Positions 26,908-36,628 are shown, numbered from the stretch's first letter. The stretch is 39,050 bases of DNA from Planctomycetota bacterium (GCA_021776775.1 JAJFFE010000252.1:1-39050); one strand, 5' to 3'. The notes: generated by a model from the sequence alone, not told the origin. Translations and numbers: made by a program.

Positions 26908-29900
26908 CTACTGTCCGGGTTCGTCGCCGGCGGAGCCAGCGCTCCGCCACTCTTCGGCCAATTCGGGCTTGCCCCAACCCTCGTACAACCGCACCAACCG
27001 CTCCCGGCTCGCGGCGCGCTCCTCGGAAGACACATCGCTTTTCACGATGATCGCGGCGACGGCAAGAAGCACGCGCTCCGCTTCGGCGTACTTCGCCTGA
27101 ATCACCAAGCTCTCGCCCAGCCAACCTTCCAGCCGCGCAAGCTCGAGCACTTCGTTCGGCCGCGCGACGCGTCGCAAGGGCAGAGCTTCTCGAAGAAGTG
27201 CCTCGACCTCCGACGCGGCGGCGTCGCCTTGACGCCGAACGACCCGAACACAATCGATCAGCGCACTCGAGAGTGGCATGGGAGGGGCTTTGTCCACGCG
27301 CATCGCCTCGACCATTCCTCGGTGAATCTCGGCCGCCTCCGTAAGTTCGTCTCGGTCGGCAAGGAACCGCGCGAAGCACCGGTGGTACTCGCGGAACTTC
27401 CCATCCCTCACCCCCCATGCGATCGACTTGTCGCGGGTCTTGGCGAAGAGCGTTCGGGCACCGTCGTCACGATCGAGCGCGCCGTAGGCGTGGGCCAAAC
27501 GGTGCTCGAGTTCCAAAGTGCCACGATCACCATCGCCGAGCGTCGCGCGCGCTCGGGCGATCCATCGCTCGAGCTGAGTGGCGACCTCCTGGTGTCGTTG
27601 CAGTTTCTTGTGCGCATTGACCCAATGCGCCATCGCGTTCATTGTTTCGTCATGGAACTCTCCCACGGTTGCGCTGTACCCGGCGATCACTCCTTCGAAG
27701 ACAGGAATGCTCTTCTCCGCCTCCCCCATTCCCAGGAGCACGGCGCCAAGATCGACGCGTGAGGTGAGCGTGAGTCGATGCGTGAGACCGAGCTCTTTCG
27801 TGCGCACCGCAACCACGTGCTCGATGAACGGTAACGCGTCGGCGTAGCGGCCCAAGCGGTAGTTGTTCTGCATCAAGAAGGTCTCGGTCGCGATCGTGTC
27901 GCGATGATCCGGGCCGAGGTGCTTTCGCTGCAACGAGTGAACGGCCTCGAGTTCGGCGAGAGCGTCCTCGGAACGACCCATGTTGCCGTATACGCCGGCC
28001 CTGGACGTCCTTGCCGCGAGGGTCGTTCGTTGGTTCGCCCCCTTCACTCGCTCGAGACGCGGAATCACCGCGTCGAGTCCCGCCAGAGCGCCGTCGAAGT
28101 CCCGCAGTCGGCGCTTCTGCACCGCGAGGTCGAACTCGGTGAGAAGCGTGTCGGGATGATCGGGCCCCAACACCTCGAGCTGACCTTCGCGCGTGCGCTG
28201 GTAGAGCTCGTGCGCTTCGGTTCGGTCATCGACCAGAGACACCGCCAAGCTGTGTGCGGTGGAGAGCGTCGTACGGTGCAGCCAACCGAGCTCGGCGGTC
28301 TGGATCTCGAGCGCCCGGCGCAACAGTCGCGTCGCCTGCTCCCCGTTGCCGAGAACCTTCTCGACCACTCCTAACTGCCCGAGGAACGTAGCGGTCTGCG
28401 GGTGGTTCGCGCCGCGGTGTTCTTCGCAGATTGCAACCAACTCCGCGAGCACTTCGCGTGCGCGCTCGTTGCCCCCGCGATCACGCCAGTGATCTGCGAG
28501 CACGCCTCGCGCCGACAACACTCGGTCGTCGGCGTCGCCGTGCTGCTCCCTGAGGAGCCGAACACTCTCCTCGAGAAGCGGCTCGCCCTCGTCGTACCGG
28601 CCGAGGCTTCCGTACAACGCGCCGAGCGCGTGCATGGCGTTGACGGTGTCGGGATGCGTCGCGCCGTAGAACTGTCGATAAAGTTCGAGTGCGCGTGGCA
28701 GGTGCCCTTCAGCCTTGGTCCAATCGCCGAGCGCCAAGTAGACCTTGCCCACGGTGTAACGCAGACGCGCCTCGATACGCGGACGATCCTCGAATTGATC
28801 GACCTCCTGCTCCGCTTCGTCCAGAACTTGCCGGACCGTAACTTCGCGATCACCCAACCGGTCGGGCTCGATGCGCAGCAGCATGTCGGTCAAGAAGGCA
28901 ATGGTCGCCACCGAGTCGTCGCGTGCCTGTCGGGCCTCGGACAACTGTACGAGAGCCACGACCAGCCCAATGGTGAGCGCAAGCGCGATCACAGTCAGCG
29001 ACGACAACAAGCCGCGATTGCGCTTCGCGAACTTTCCGAACCGGTAGAAGGTGGTGGGAGAGGTCGCAAGGACGGGCTCGTTGCTCGCGTAACGATGGAG
29101 ATCTTCCGCCAGCGCGGCCGCCGAGTCGTAACGACGATCACGATCCTTCTCGAGTGCCTTGAGAACGATCCAGTCCAGGTCCCCGCGGAGGTGTCGGCAA
29201 CCCGTGCGGCTGCTCGGCTTCGGCGCCTCTTCGTCGCAAATCGTCCGCTGCACCTCCGCAAAGCTACTGCCACGAAGCGCGTGACGATCGAACGGAAGCT
29301 CACCGGTAAGCAGCTCGTGCAGAACGAGTCCCAAAGAGTAGATGTCGCTGCGTGTATCGAGATCGGTGCCGCCGGAGATCGCCTGCTCGGGGCTCATGTA
29401 CTCAGGCGTTCCCACGAGGACTCCGGCATCCGTGTAGAAGGTCTCCGTCCCGAGCTTCTCGTGCGTCGCCTTGGCGATACCGAAATCGATGATCTTCACC
29501 ACCGGTTGACCGTCTTGCTCTTTGACGAGAATGTTCGAAGGCTTGAGGTCGCGGTGGACGATCCCCTTCTGGTGAGCGTGCTGGACCGCGTCACACACTT
29601 GGCGAAACAGAGCGAGCCGCGCGTCGAGGTCCAGCCGGTGGTGGTCCGAATAGCGCACGATCGACTCGCCATCGACCAGCTCCATAGCGAAGTACGGTCG
29701 ACCGTCCGGCGTGGCTCCCGCCTCGAAAATCCGTGCGATTCCGGGGTGGTCCATCACGGCGACCATTTGGCGTTCCAGTTCGAAGCGGGCGAGGATGCGA
29801 TCGGTATCCATGCCGCGTCGAATGACTTTGAGGGCGACGCGACGTTTGACCGGCTCGGCCTGCTCGGCAAGGTAGACGTCGCCCATCCCGCCCGATCCGA

Positions 29901-30153
29901 GGCGCTTACGCATCACGAACGGACCGACCCGCTCGCCGCTCAGAGCGGTGTAGCGTTCAGTGGCCGAGTTCACGACCTCGCGCAGGATGTCCGACGTCGC
30001 GTCAACCGTCGCGCAAGCCAAGAGCGCTTCCACCTCGTGTCGCAACTCGTCATCGTCACACTGTTCGGCCAACCACGCCGAACGCTCTTCGGTGGGAAGT
30101 GCTTCCGCTGCTGCGAACAGCGCTTCGATTCGTTGCCAACGGTCGGAGGTCAC
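26908..30153 (-). CDS. Transmembrane Ser/Thr protein kinase with TPR repeats (module 2)
   Basis: A 1081-residue protein. The start is the GTG at 30153, which overlaps the sigma-factor stop as GTGA and has GGAG 8 bases upstream. The N-terminal helical segment is RWQRIEALFAAAEALPTEE. The kinase domain shows GSGGMGDV (86-93), Lys109, HRDLKPSN (200-207), DFG (223-225) and TPEYMSPEQ, so it should be active. The transmembrane helix is at about 382-404 (LTVIALALTIGLVVALVQL). A long TPR region follows to the C-terminus, with repeats such as AEGHLPRALELYRQFYG and GEPLLEESVRLLREQHG. Same architecture as the 9753-12752 kinase, but diverged. It is translated together with its ECF factor and probably functions with it. 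Confidence 0.93.
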   Translation of the reverse strand: MTSDRWQRIEALFAAAEALPTEERSAWLAEQCDDDELRHEVEALLACATVDATSDILREVVNSATERYTALSGERVGPFVMRKRLGSGGMGDVYLAEQAEPVKRRVALKVIRRGMDTDRILARFELERQMVAVMDHPGIARIFEAGATPDGRPYFAMELVDGESIVRYSDHHRLDLDARLALFRQVCDAVQHAHQKGIVHRDLKPSNILVKEQDGQPVVKIIDFGIAKATHEKLGTETFYTDAGVLVGTPEYMSPEQAISGGTDLDTRSDIYSLGLVLHELLTGELPFDRHALRGSSFAEVQRTICDEEAPKPSSRTGCRHLRGDLDWIVLKALEKDRDRRYDSAAALAEDLHRYASNEPVLATSPTTFYRFGKFAKRNRGLLSSLTVIALALTIGLVVALVQLSEARQARDDSVATIAFLTDMLLRIEPDRLGDREVTVRQVLDEAEQEVDQFEDRPRIEARLRYTVGKVYLALGDWTKAEGHLPRALELYRQFYGATHPDTVNAMHALGALYGSLGRYDEGEPLLEESVRLLREQHGDADDRVLSARGVLADHWRDRGGNERAREVLAELVAICEEHRGANHPQTATFLGQLGVVEKVLGNGEQATRLLRRALEIQTAELGWLHRTTLSTAHSLAVSLVDDRTEAHELYQRTREGQLEVLGPDHPDTLLTEFDLAVQKRRLRDFDGALAGLDAVIPRLERVKGANQRTTLAARTSRAGVYGNMGRSEDALAELEAVHSLQRKHLGPDHRDTIATETFLMQNNYRLGRYADALPFIEHVVAVRTKELGLTHRLTLTSRVDLGAVLLGMGEAEKSIPVFEGVIAGYSATVGEFHDETMNAMAHWVNAHKKLQRHQEVATQLERWIARARATLGDGDRGTLELEHRLAHAYGALDRDDGARTLFAKTRDKSIAWGVRDGKFREYHRCFARFLADRDELTEAAEIHRGMVEAMRVDKAPPMPLSSALIDCVRVVRRQGDAAASEVEALLREALPLRRVARPNEVLELARLEGWLGESLVIQAKYAEAERVLLAVAAIIVKSDVSSEERAASRERLVRLYEGWGKPELAEEWRSAGSAGDEPGQ

Positions 30154-30716
30154 GGACTCTCTCCGGACAGCCGGTTCCGGAGCCAAGCCCGGGCCAGCTT
30201 CAGGTCGCGGTGCACTGTGACGTCAGAGATGCCGAGCGCCTCGGCCGTTTCGACAAACGTGAGCCCTCCGAAGTAGTGCAGCTCGATCACCTGTACCTTA
30301 CGCGGGTCCAACTCGGCGAGCTCGCTCAACGCCCGGTCGAGTTCCAAAAGATCGTCCGGTTGCTCATCGGTCAGCGTGCCGAGGTCGTCGAGCCCGACTT
30401 TCGCAGCCCCGCCACCCCGCTTGTCGCGCCGTTTGGTGCGCGCATGATCGACGAGGATTCTGCGCATGAGCGTTGCAGCCATCGCGAAGAAGTGAGCGCG
30501 ACTCTCCCACGGGACGTCGATGTTCGAAAGCTTGAGGAAGGCTTCGTTGACGAGCGCCGTCGCTTGCAGCGTGTGGCCCGGCCGCTCCCCACGCATCTGA
30601 TTCTCGGCAACCCGCCGCAGCTCGTCATACACCCTGGGCGTAAGCTCGTGAAATGCGGCGAGATCGCCACCGCGCCACGCGTGAAGTAGGCGATCGAAGC
30701 TTTCCGGAGCGTTCAC
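30150..30716 (-). CDS. ECF RNA polymerase sigma factor, TIGR02999-like (module 2)
   Basis: 188 residues from the GTG at 30716, which has GAGG 6 bases upstream and gives the family's usual N-terminus (SFDRLLHAWRGGDLAAFHEL). The ATG at 30752 would add 12 residues but has no ribosome site. Region 2 shows VYDELRRVAENQMRGE, TALVNEAFLKLSN and SRAHFFAMAATLMRRILVD. Region 4 shows YFGGLTFVETAEALGISDVTV. Its stop overlaps the kinase start by 4 bases (GTGA). The ribosome site and start context (GAGGATCTCGTG) resemble those of the orphan ECF gene (GGAGGATCTGGTG). Confidence 0.92.
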   Translation of the reverse strand: MNAPESFDRLLHAWRGGDLAAFHELTPRVYDELRRVAENQMRGERPGHTLQATALVNEAFLKLSNIDVPWESRAHFFAMAATLMRRILVDHARTKRRDKRGGGAAKVGLDDLGTLTDEQPDDLLELDRALSELAELDPRKVQVIELHYFGGLTFVETAEALGISDVTVHRDLKLARAWLRNRLSGESP

Positions 30717-30792
30717 GAGATCCTCAACATTAGGGCACAGTGAGTTTAGCATTCGGGACTAAGAACTCCCAGGTCGACGGCTCCGGATCGGC

Positions 30793-30956
30793 CGCGGCGA
30801 TTCCAAAGACAACGGGCTATTCGACATCGGCGACTCGACCCACACGGTGTCAGCTCTGTTTTCAGTGGGATTCCATCGTTCGCGCCTAACTCGAGGTCCG
30901 CAACGAGGCCGACCGATGACACCGTGAAGTGCGCGTCGTTCGGGGGCTGTCCGTAG
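30793..30956 (+). pseudogene. Relic of a dockerin module, frameshifted and missing its second loop
   Basis: Reading from 30793 gives RGDSKDNGLFDIGDSTHT then VSALFSVGF, a clear first dockerin loop and helix. One frame over, from about 30872, the sequence reads PSFAPNSRSATRPTDDTVK then CASFGGCP and a TAG at 30954-30956. That is the cysteine tail and end of a dockerin protein. The second Ca loop (normally D-A-N-D-D-G) is absent. No start or upstream domain is present. It lies just upstream of, and divergent from, ECF module 2. The remaining gap to 31079 shows nothing else. Confidence 0.75.
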
Positions 30957-31079
30957 CGTAACGGAAGCCGAACCGGGCGTGCGCGATCACGCAGTGCGAA
31001 CGATCTTTAGGGGGAGGCCGCGGCGTCACGCCGCCGGTAGCTCTACAGCCTTGGCCTCTTGCCCGAAGCGCGGAGCGGA

Positions 31080-31778
31080 TCAGTCTCCCACGGGTGTGAT
31101 GGCGAACTCGTGGATCGATTCGACGTCTAGGAGGGACTTCGCGAGGTCGGCCAATCTTTCGCGTTTCCCGGTACGAATCGTCGCTTCGTAGCGAAGGATT
31201 CGCTGCTCTCCGCCGGGATCCAATCGGTATCCGGTGTTGATGCCACTGATTCGATGTCGCTTGAGGAGCTCCGACACCTCGGTCTCTGTTATGGCATTGC
31301 CGCTAGGCGTGCCGATGGCGAGATGCGCGAAGTGCTGTCTGGGCATCACACGCTCAATTCGACCGAACACCGCTAGGACTCCCAGTGCGGCCAACGCCGC
31401 CAACCCAGCCGAGCGGTAGAGGCCGACACCCACCGTGATGCCTATGGCCGCGGTCAACCAGATCGACGCGGCGGTGGTCAACCCTCGCACCGTCGCCCGT
31501 TCCTTGACAATGACGCCAGCCCCCAAAAACCCGATGCCGGTCATGATCCCCTGGGCCATGCGGGTGGGGTCGATCCTCACCACATCCGCGGATGCGGCCG
31601 GCATGAACTTGGACTGAAACGAGACCAACAACATGAGCAAACTCGAGGAGAGGCAAACCAAGGAGTGAGTACGAAAGCCGGCCGGTCGGCCGTGGAACGT
31701 TCGCTCCAGTCCAATGAGGGCACCGACGAACAGCGCCAAGGAAAGTCGCGTCACCACCAACTGCAAGTCGTCGATCAT
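31080..31778 (-). CDS. MgtC/SapB family inner-membrane protein
   Basis: A 232-residue protein from ATG 31778, with GGAGG (CCTCC at 31785-31789) 6 bases upstream. The N-terminal hydrophobic domain carries MgtC-family landmarks: LFVGALIGLERTFHGRPAGFRTH, then MTGIGFLGAGVIVKE and VRGLTTAASIWLTAAIG, with about four to five membrane helices. A soluble C-terminal domain (about 150-232) follows, consistent with the longer MgtC members. MgtC proteins are linked to magnesium limitation and to regulation of ATP synthase in enterobacteria; in other bacteria the role is unclear. The gene appears to be a single transcription unit. Confidence 0.9.
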   Translation of the reverse strand: MIDDLQLVVTRLSLALFVGALIGLERTFHGRPAGFRTHSLVCLSSSLLMLLVSFQSKFMPAASADVVRIDPTRMAQGIMTGIGFLGAGVIVKERATVRGLTTAASIWLTAAIGITVGVGLYRSAGLAALAALGVLAVFGRIERVMPRQHFAHLAIGTPSGNAITETEVSELLKRHRISGINTGYRLDPGGEQRILRYEATIRTGKRERLADLAKSLLDVESIHEFAITPVGD

Positions 31779-32369
31779 TGCGGTCCTCCGCGCGGGAGTC
31801 TATCGACAGGGCGGAATCGACGCGAGCCCGTCGTGTCCCACTATCCGAGTGGTTCAAACCATCGACGGTGAATGGCGCGCGTTTTCGGTTCGCGCTCGTT
31901 CATGCGACGGGATTGCGTGTTCTACTTTCGTCGGAACACGCGCACCCGCCCACGATTCAACACGAACGGGCCAGCACCGTTATCTGGTACCCTGGATCGT
32001 TCGCGGGTGATCAGTGCCGCGTCGGGATCGCGGCGGCGGCAAACGGACGCCGGCGGCGAGCCGACCACCCCTACCGTACTCCGGACGATCGACTGGATCC
32101 GGAGCCCCCGAGTAACGGGCAGCGTAGCGAGCACGGGCCGAATCCCGCCGCGCCACGGGAAACGGATTCACGTCGCGCGATCGTTGAAGTGCGGACGACG
32201 GCGCGACGACCCCTCGTCCGAAGCCCTGGCTCGAGTAGGCGAGCTGGCGTCGACGGGACGCGGCGAGCGATTTCGTTGGGGTCTCTCTTTTGCTCACTCG
32301 AGATAGCAAATACGATCGTGGTCGGTTCGACGAGGTCGTGGCGTAACGCTTCCTGCCGGAGTGAGCACA
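31779..32369. other. Divergent intergenic region, 591 bp
   Basis: It lies between the MgtC-family gene (minus) and the helicase gene (plus). Long open frames cross it on both strands but consist mostly of Arg/Ser/Pro without domains, as expected in GC-rich DNA. No promoter, RNA or relic was recognised. Confidence 0.45.
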
Positions 32370-35300
32370 GTGAAACTTCTACCTGACTTGCAGACTATCT
32401 TTGATGGCCAAACCAGGGTCGACGGTGCCCGCCTCATCGCACGGCGGCAGTTGCACGTCCTGCTGAATGCGCCGGGGCGATACGTCGCGGTGTGCAGCGA
32501 TCCCGCGGGCGAAGTCTTGGTCGAGCTGAGCAACTTCGAAAGAACCTTCTCGTTCGATTGCGAGTGCGAGGAGTTCTTCGAACTCGGAAGCTGTCCGCAT
32601 TGCTGGGGTGCGATAGCCCAAGCGTCGGTCTCCGGGTGGGAGTTCGGAGATAAACTCCGAGACAGCGAGGACGAGGACAGTCAGTCTCGCGATGCGTGGC
32701 GCACCGCGCTCGCCTGCGTCCGACTAGAAGAGTCGAGCACCGTCGAGGGGCGCTGGTCCTCGACTAGGCTGGGCCGCTCCGAAATCGTCTACGCCCTCAC
32801 GTTCGTGCCGAACTCCGGCGAACCGCGCGTTTCGACGTTTGTCCGCAAGGAGACCCTGCAGGAGAAACCGGCAACGTGCTCGAAACTCCCGGTCCGTCAA
32901 TTCGAGCAGGCGAGCAAGGGCGATCGCGTGAATCGTGCGATCCTCGATCAACTTCGGCCGCTCTACGTTCAACCTCGTGACCCCTACTACCGGTGGGCGC
33001 ACGACGCTCGGAGCATCGAGAACACCTCCGAGTTCGACCTACCACCGAACGACGTCGCGCGGTTGCTCCCGCAAATCGCAAAAACGGGTCGGTTGTTCAT
33101 GAACGAGCCGGACACCGGGCAGCCGCTCGGTTGGGACCCGGGCGGCGTGTGGACTCTCCGACTCCGTCTCGTCGATAACGACGGCGAGGAAACGTTCTCA
33201 CTGATCGGAGAGCTCGGCCGCGACGAAGAACGGGTCGCAACCGATCGGATCGAGTTCGTCTGCGACAGCCTCGTCTGCTTCGACGGAACGATCGCCCCGT
33301 TCGAGTCGGCCAACGTCGCGACACTCTTTCCGAGTCTGCTCAACGGCAACTTCAACTCCATTCCGAACGACCGGCGCACTGAGTTCCTGCGCGAGCTCAT
33401 CTCGATCGAGGGAATTCCTGAGGTGCAGCTCCCCCCGGGTTGGGACCGCACCGTCGGCACGCCGCGCGGGCGAGCAGTGATCCGCCTGGAGTCCACGCCG
33501 ACCGGTGGTCGCAAGCGGCGACGGCTGCTCTGCGAGCCATACTTCGACTACGGTGATGGCGTCGTGATCGAAGCGACGTCCGACGAGACCATCGCTTCCT
33601 GGACCAGCGAGTCGTCGGTCGTCTTTCGCGATGCAGACGCTGAGTTGAAACTCGTGAAGGAACTCTTCGAGGCGGGGATTCGGCGAGTTCGAAACGACGA
33701 CACCTTGGACGGCTTGGTTGTGACGCAGAGCCAACTACCCGCACTGGTCCGGACTCTGGGCACTCGTGGTTGGGCCATCGAAGCCGAGGGCATCGTCTAC
33801 CGCAGCAGCGGCCAGTTCCGAATGTCGGTCTCTTCCGGCAAAGACTGGCTCGACCTCGCCGGAGGAGTGGAGTTCGATGGCGAGCTCGTTCCGTTCGCCC
33901 GACTGCTCGGCCAGCTCAACCGCGGCTCTCAACTGGTCAAGCTCGGCGACGGAAAGATGGGTGTCTTACCCGAGGACTGGCTCCGTCGAGCGGGAATGCT
34001 GCTGACACTCGGTGAAGCCGATGGTGACGACGTTCGCTTCCAAAGCAACCAAGCGTGGGTCCTCGACGCCCTTCTTGCCACGCAGGAGCACGTTGACGTC
34101 GACGCCAAGTTCGAGGCGCACCGCCGACGATTGGCATCGTTCGACGGAATCGAACCCAAACGCGAACGACGTAGCTTCAAGGGAACGCTCCGCGCCTATC
34201 AACGAGACGGACTCGGTTGGCTCGACTTCCTTCGTGAGTTCGGTTTCGGAGGGTGCCTCGCCGACGACATGGGACTCGGCAAGACGGTGCAGTTGCTCGC
34301 ATTCTTGGAAGAGCTGCGGGTCTCCAAGCGCAACCTCGGACCGCACCTGATCGTTGCGCCTCGATCGGTGGTCGGCAATTGGTCGCGAGAAGCGGCCCGA
34401 TTCGCGCCGGGACTATCGGTCATCGAGTATGGAGGATCGGGCCCAGACGACATTGGACGACGGCGTCTCGGACGCGGCCAAGTCGTCTTGACCACCTACG
34501 GGATCCTCCGCCGACGGATCGTCGAACTACGCGAGATAGAATTCGACGTCGTCGTGCTCGACGAAGCGCAAGCGATCAAGAACTCGACCAGCCAGACCGC
34601 AAAAGCGTCCCGCCTCCTGCGCGCGCACCAACACCTCGCCCTCAGCGGCACTCCCATCGAGAACCACATGGGCGAACTTTGGTCGCTGTTCGAGTTCCTC
34701 AACCCGGGAATGCTCGGCCGCGGATCGACCTTCAAACGGTTACTCAGCGATTCACGTTCGCCCGAGACTGAACGACCCGACCTCGATCCGGTCGCGCGTG
34801 CCATTCGCCCATTCGTCCTTCGCCGAACCAAAACCCAAGTGCTTACCGACCTTCCTCCGAAGATCGAGAAGACGCTCTACTGCGAAATGGGCCCGAAACA
34901 GCGACAGTTGTACGACGAGCTGCGACAGCACTACCGGGCTTCACTTCTCGGCGGCAAGAACAAGAAGATCGGGAAGTCAAAACTCCAAGTTCTCGAGGCC
35001 CTACTGCGCCTCCGCCAAGCAGCGTGCCATCCCGGACTGCTCGACGATGATCGCCGGGGTGACGACAGCGTCAAACTCGACGTCCTCATCGAGAACATAC
35101 GAGACGTCGTGCGCGAAGGTCACAAGGCCCTTGTCTTCTCTCAGTTCACCAAGTTTCTCAAACTCGTCCAATCGGCGCTCGACCGAGAGGGCATCCCACA
35201 CGCCTACCTCGACGGCAAGACCCGTGAGCGCGACAAGGTGGTTGACCGGTTCCAAAACAGCGCAGACTGTCCGATCTTCCTGATCAGCCTCAAAGCAGGC

Positions 35301-35573
35301 GGCCTCGGACTGAACCTCACCGCGGCCGACTACGCCTTCATCCTCGACCCATGGTGGAACCCCGCCGCTGAAGCGCAAGCCATCGATCGCGCTCACCGCA
35401 TTGGACAGACCCGCCGCGTCTTCGCCTATCGACTGATCGCCAAAGGCACCGTCGAAGAGAAGATCACCGAACTACAGCAAGAAAAACGTGAACTCGCAGA
35501 CTCGATCATTCGCGCCGACGAAGGATTGTTGAAGTCGATGACGCGAGACGACTTGAGTGTGCTGCTGGGTTGA
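32370..35573 (+). CDS. SNF2-family helicase/ATPase with SWIM zinc finger
   Basis: A 1067-residue protein. The GTG at 32370 is preferred because GGAG (32358-32361) is 8 bases upstream; the GTG at 32361 overlaps that site. An N-terminal SWIM finger has Cys64, Cys66, Cys75 and His77 (CEC...CPH). A long middle region follows, then the SNF2 ATPase: Walker A DDMGLGKT (near 632), TTYGIL, DEAQ (731-734) and SGTPIEN (near 760). The C-terminal helicase lobe has FSQFTKFL, SLKAGGLGLNLT and DRAHRIGQT (near 1007). All core motifs are intact. Such bacterial SNF2 proteins translocate on DNA and remodel protein-DNA complexes; the exact role is not known. It is an isolated gene with no restriction or other defence genes next to it. 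Confidence 0.93.
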   Translation: MKLLPDLQTIFDGQTRVDGARLIARRQLHVLLNAPGRYVAVCSDPAGEVLVELSNFERTFSFDCECEEFFELGSCPHCWGAIAQASVSGWEFGDKLRDSEDEDSQSRDAWRTALACVRLEESSTVEGRWSSTRLGRSEIVYALTFVPNSGEPRVSTFVRKETLQEKPATCSKLPVRQFEQASKGDRVNRAILDQLRPLYVQPRDPYYRWAHDARSIENTSEFDLPPNDVARLLPQIAKTGRLFMNEPDTGQPLGWDPGGVWTLRLRLVDNDGEETFSLIGELGRDEERVATDRIEFVCDSLVCFDGTIAPFESANVATLFPSLLNGNFNSIPNDRRTEFLRELISIEGIPEVQLPPGWDRTVGTPRGRAVIRLESTPTGGRKRRRLLCEPYFDYGDGVVIEATSDETIASWTSESSVVFRDADAELKLVKELFEAGIRRVRNDDTLDGLVVTQSQLPALVRTLGTRGWAIEAEGIVYRSSGQFRMSVSSGKDWLDLAGGVEFDGELVPFARLLGQLNRGSQLVKLGDGKMGVLPEDWLRRAGMLLTLGEADGDDVRFQSNQAWVLDALLATQEHVDVDAKFEAHRRRLASFDGIEPKRERRSFKGTLRAYQRDGLGWLDFLREFGFGGCLADDMGLGKTVQLLAFLEELRVSKRNLGPHLIVAPRSVVGNWSREAARFAPGLSVIEYGGSGPDDIGRRRLGRGQVVLTTYGILRRRIVELREIEFDVVVLDEAQAIKNSTSQTAKASRLLRAHQHLALSGTPIENHMGELWSLFEFLNPGMLGRGSTFKRLLSDSRSPETERPDLDPVARAIRPFVLRRTKTQVLTDLPPKIEKTLYCEMGPKQRQLYDELRQHYRASLLGGKNKKIGKSKLQVLEALLRLRQAACHPGLLDDDRRGDDSVKLDVLIENIRDVVREGHKALVFSQFTKFLKLVQSALDREGIPHAYLDGKTRERDKVVDRFQNSADCPIFLISLKAGGLGLNLTAADYAFILDPWWNPAAEAQAIDRAHRIGQTRRVFAYRLIAKGTVEEKITELQQEKRELADSIIRADEGLLKSMTRDDLSVLLG

Positions 35574-35743
35574 GGTGCGACTAGGTTCAAGCTCCGTGTT
35601 TGGTTCAGCCGTGCTGGCTCGCACCGGCAAGCGTCATTTCGTGCGCTTCTCTGGGCGAGAACTCGCCAGCTCAAAAATGTAGGCAGCCAAATGCAGTGTA
35701 TGAACGACCGGATACGCAAGAAGCAGCTCGTCGGAAGTTCGGG

Positions 35744-36628
35744 CTAGGGACAACCGGTGGTGCAAACGATTGGATCGAGGGTCGGGTCCCATCCACAGGA
35801 TAGAGGCTCGGGCAACGGTGGGCTCCCCGGAATGAACAACCCCTGAAGAATCCTTACCGAGTCTGCCAGGACATCGACATCACCGTCATCGTCAGCGTCG
35901 GCGGCGTCGAAGCAAGTGGGCGGTGGGGAGAGTGGGACAAACCCGTAGCTAAGCAAGAAGATCACGTCGGAGAGATCGACCATGGAGTCGTCATTGGCAT
36001 CCCCGCGTCGGAATGCGTCTGGCCCGGAAGGAACGGCGAGGAAGGTCCCGCCGGTCTGGAGAGCGATCTGTTCCATGAACGAGCCGTCCGAGGCGCCAGT
36101 GTCGATGAAGAACGCGTGAATCGGGGTCCCCGCGAAATTGGCAGATACGATATCGGCCAACGCCTCGCTCGTCGCCCCGCATGACGGAGCCCCGTCGCTC
36201 ACGAGGATAACGCAAGGATCCAAACTGGTCAGTCCGGCGATCTGCAACGCGTCGATGACTCCGGCCGGTACACAACTCGGCCCGGAAGGAAGCAGACCTT
36301 GCACCCAGGACTGAGCGGCCGCGATCTCGGTCGCAGTACCCGGCACCGGAGTCGCCGAGAACTCGGTAGGCCCAGCGTTGAACGCCACCACGGAGAACGA
36401 CTGCAGAGGATCGAGCGCAGCGATAGAGTTCTCGACCTCGGCCTGTACGGCTTCCAAGGCAACGCCTAGAACCGAACTCGAGCCCATGCTGTCCGAAACA
36501 TCGATGCACCACACGTACGTCTCGTGATCGAGAGAAACAGAGAACATAGGAATCGGCTGCCCTGGCGCCCGATCGGGGCAGATCAGCCCGATAAAAAGAC
36601 ACAGTGCGAGTGCGCTTCTCTTGCTCAC
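35744..36628 (-). CDS. Secreted von Willebrand factor A protein with C-terminal dockerin
   Basis: A 294-residue protein starting with GTG 36628, with AGGAGA about 8 bases upstream. The signal peptide ends near residue 23-24. A vWA domain occupies most of the chain, with an intact MIDAS start DVSDS (43-47), later conserved parts ILVSDGAPSCG and IHAFFIDTGASDGSFMEQIA. This gives metal-dependent protein binding. A dockerin-like module follows (about 208-294) with DANDDSMVDLSD and DADDDGDVDVLAD loops and a CGWDPTLDPIVCTTGCP tail. The second loop has an extra residue before the final Asp. The gene is convergent with the helicase gene and downstream of the permease gene on the same strand. Inference: a surface or matrix binding protein. 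Confidence 0.9.
   Translation of the reverse strand: MSKRSALALCLFIGLICPDRAPGQPIPMFSVSLDHETYVWCIDVSDSMGSSSVLGVALEAVQAEVENSIAALDPLQSFSVVAFNAGPTEFSATPVPGTATEIAAAQSWVQGLLPSGPSCVPAGVIDALQIAGLTSLDPCVILVSDGAPSCGATSEALADIVSANFAGTPIHAFFIDTGASDGSFMEQIALQTGGTFLAVPSGPDAFRRGDANDDSMVDLSDVIFLLSYGFVPLSPPPTCFDAADADDDGDVDVLADSVRILQGLFIPGSPPLPEPLSCGWDPTLDPIVCTTGCP

Noticed and set aside
28402..30276. 624-codon plus-strand frame
   Set aside because: Lies fully antisense to the kinase gene, has no domain; a GC-rich shadow.
31778..32386. 202-codon plus-strand frame before the helicase gene
   Set aside because: Arg/Ser/Pro-rich, no domain, overlaps the true start of the helicase gene in another frame.
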